From: Clostridium punense
Lineage (GTDB): Bacteria > Bacillota > Clostridia > Clostridiales > Clostridiaceae
Assembly (NCBI RefSeq): GCF_017874425.1
Contig: NZ_JAGGLL010000015.1
Span: 50,482-114,481, forward strand
Direction of reading: 5' to 3'
DNA length: 64,000 bases
Part shown: piece after piece, positions 63,907 to 64,000 of the stretch
How positions within the stretch are numbered: the stretch's first letter is position 1
Layout: each line of letters opens with the position of its first letter
Translations under genes and position numbers: made by a program
Notes under the pieces: generated by a model
What the model saw: the letters and a program-made list of their open reading frames with translations, nothing else
What the model was told of the DNA's origin: nothing
Databases searched by the model: none

Positions 63907-64000
63907 GTGCGCCCAGCATGGGCGGCAGCTCGGTGGTGAAAGTCCACTGTGGGGGTTGATAGCACCAACCACTAGCCTACGGCAAGGGTGTCCACCGTGA
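63907..64000 (+). mobile_element. Group II intron, 5' end (continues beyond the window)
   Basis: GTGCGCCCAGCATGGGCGGC is the typical 5' start (GUGCG) of bacterial group II introns, followed by the domain I motif GGTGAAAGTCC and GGGGGTTGATAGCACCAACC. The start lies two bases after the U-run of a terminator, the known target type of class C (bacterial-attC/terminator-specific) introns. The reverse transcriptase gene would lie beyond the window. Confidence 0.8.

Overview
The window is AT-rich DNA with short intergenic gaps, strong purine-rich ribosome binding sites, T-box leaders and many anaerobic functions: [NiFe]-hydrogenase maturation, 2[4Fe-4S] ferredoxins, a glycyl radical enzyme with its activase, and thiolase. 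This points to a Firmicute of class Clostridia, probably Clostridium sensu lato. The species cannot be told from the sequence. No rRNA, tRNA, CRISPR array or prophage was seen.

Layout. 1-6.4 kb: end of a [NiFe]-hydrogenase large subunit, its maturation protease, a short HypA-like protein, then hypF, hypC, hypD and hypE. A 331-bp structured gap separates hypD from hypE. 6.8-15.3 kb: TetR regulator, BCCT transporter, DbpA-type helicase, lipid kinase, ZIP transporter, XRE-cupin regulator with proC. 15.5-20 kb: an orphan sensor kinase, then cysK-cysE on the minus strand behind a cysteine-type T-box. 20-27 kb: a large secreted subtilase with cell-wall-binding repeats and a large helical protein of unknown function. 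27.5-33 kb: apbE, a NusG-domain-II protein and a Gx transporter (flavinylation/redox theme), then a sigma-54 activator upstream of thiolase, with a sigma-54 promoter and two identical 17-bp palindromes between them. 33-40.7 kb: two VanW paralogues, HD hydrolase, birA, phosphodiesterase, and a putative nuclease/winged-helix protein. 40.7-46.8 kb: a B12-type ABC importer behind a cobalamin riboswitch, then yjjI-yjjW. 47-54 kb: a 33-residue peptide gene joined to an ABC exporter, a convergent XRE-TPR regulator, and a divergent three-gene ABC-2 cassette. 54-64 kb: nitroreductase, beta-carbonic-anhydrase-like protein, queT, T-box-asnS, a coiled-coil protein, YitT, two ferredoxins, an SDR, a small membrane protein, and the 5' end of a group II intron lying directly behind a terminator.

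Most notable observations. (1) A family of non-coding MITE-like elements: three copies of exactly 177 bp, one of 213 bp (177 plus two extra 18-bp units), and three deleted derivatives, all between genes. (2) The small peptide/exporter/XRE-TPR/ABC-2 neighbourhood, which could be an undescribed peptide secretion, signalling or immunity locus. (3) The structured hypD-hypE spacer. (4) The sigma-54 circuit upstream of thiolase. All functional statements rest on reading motifs by eye; no database search was run.
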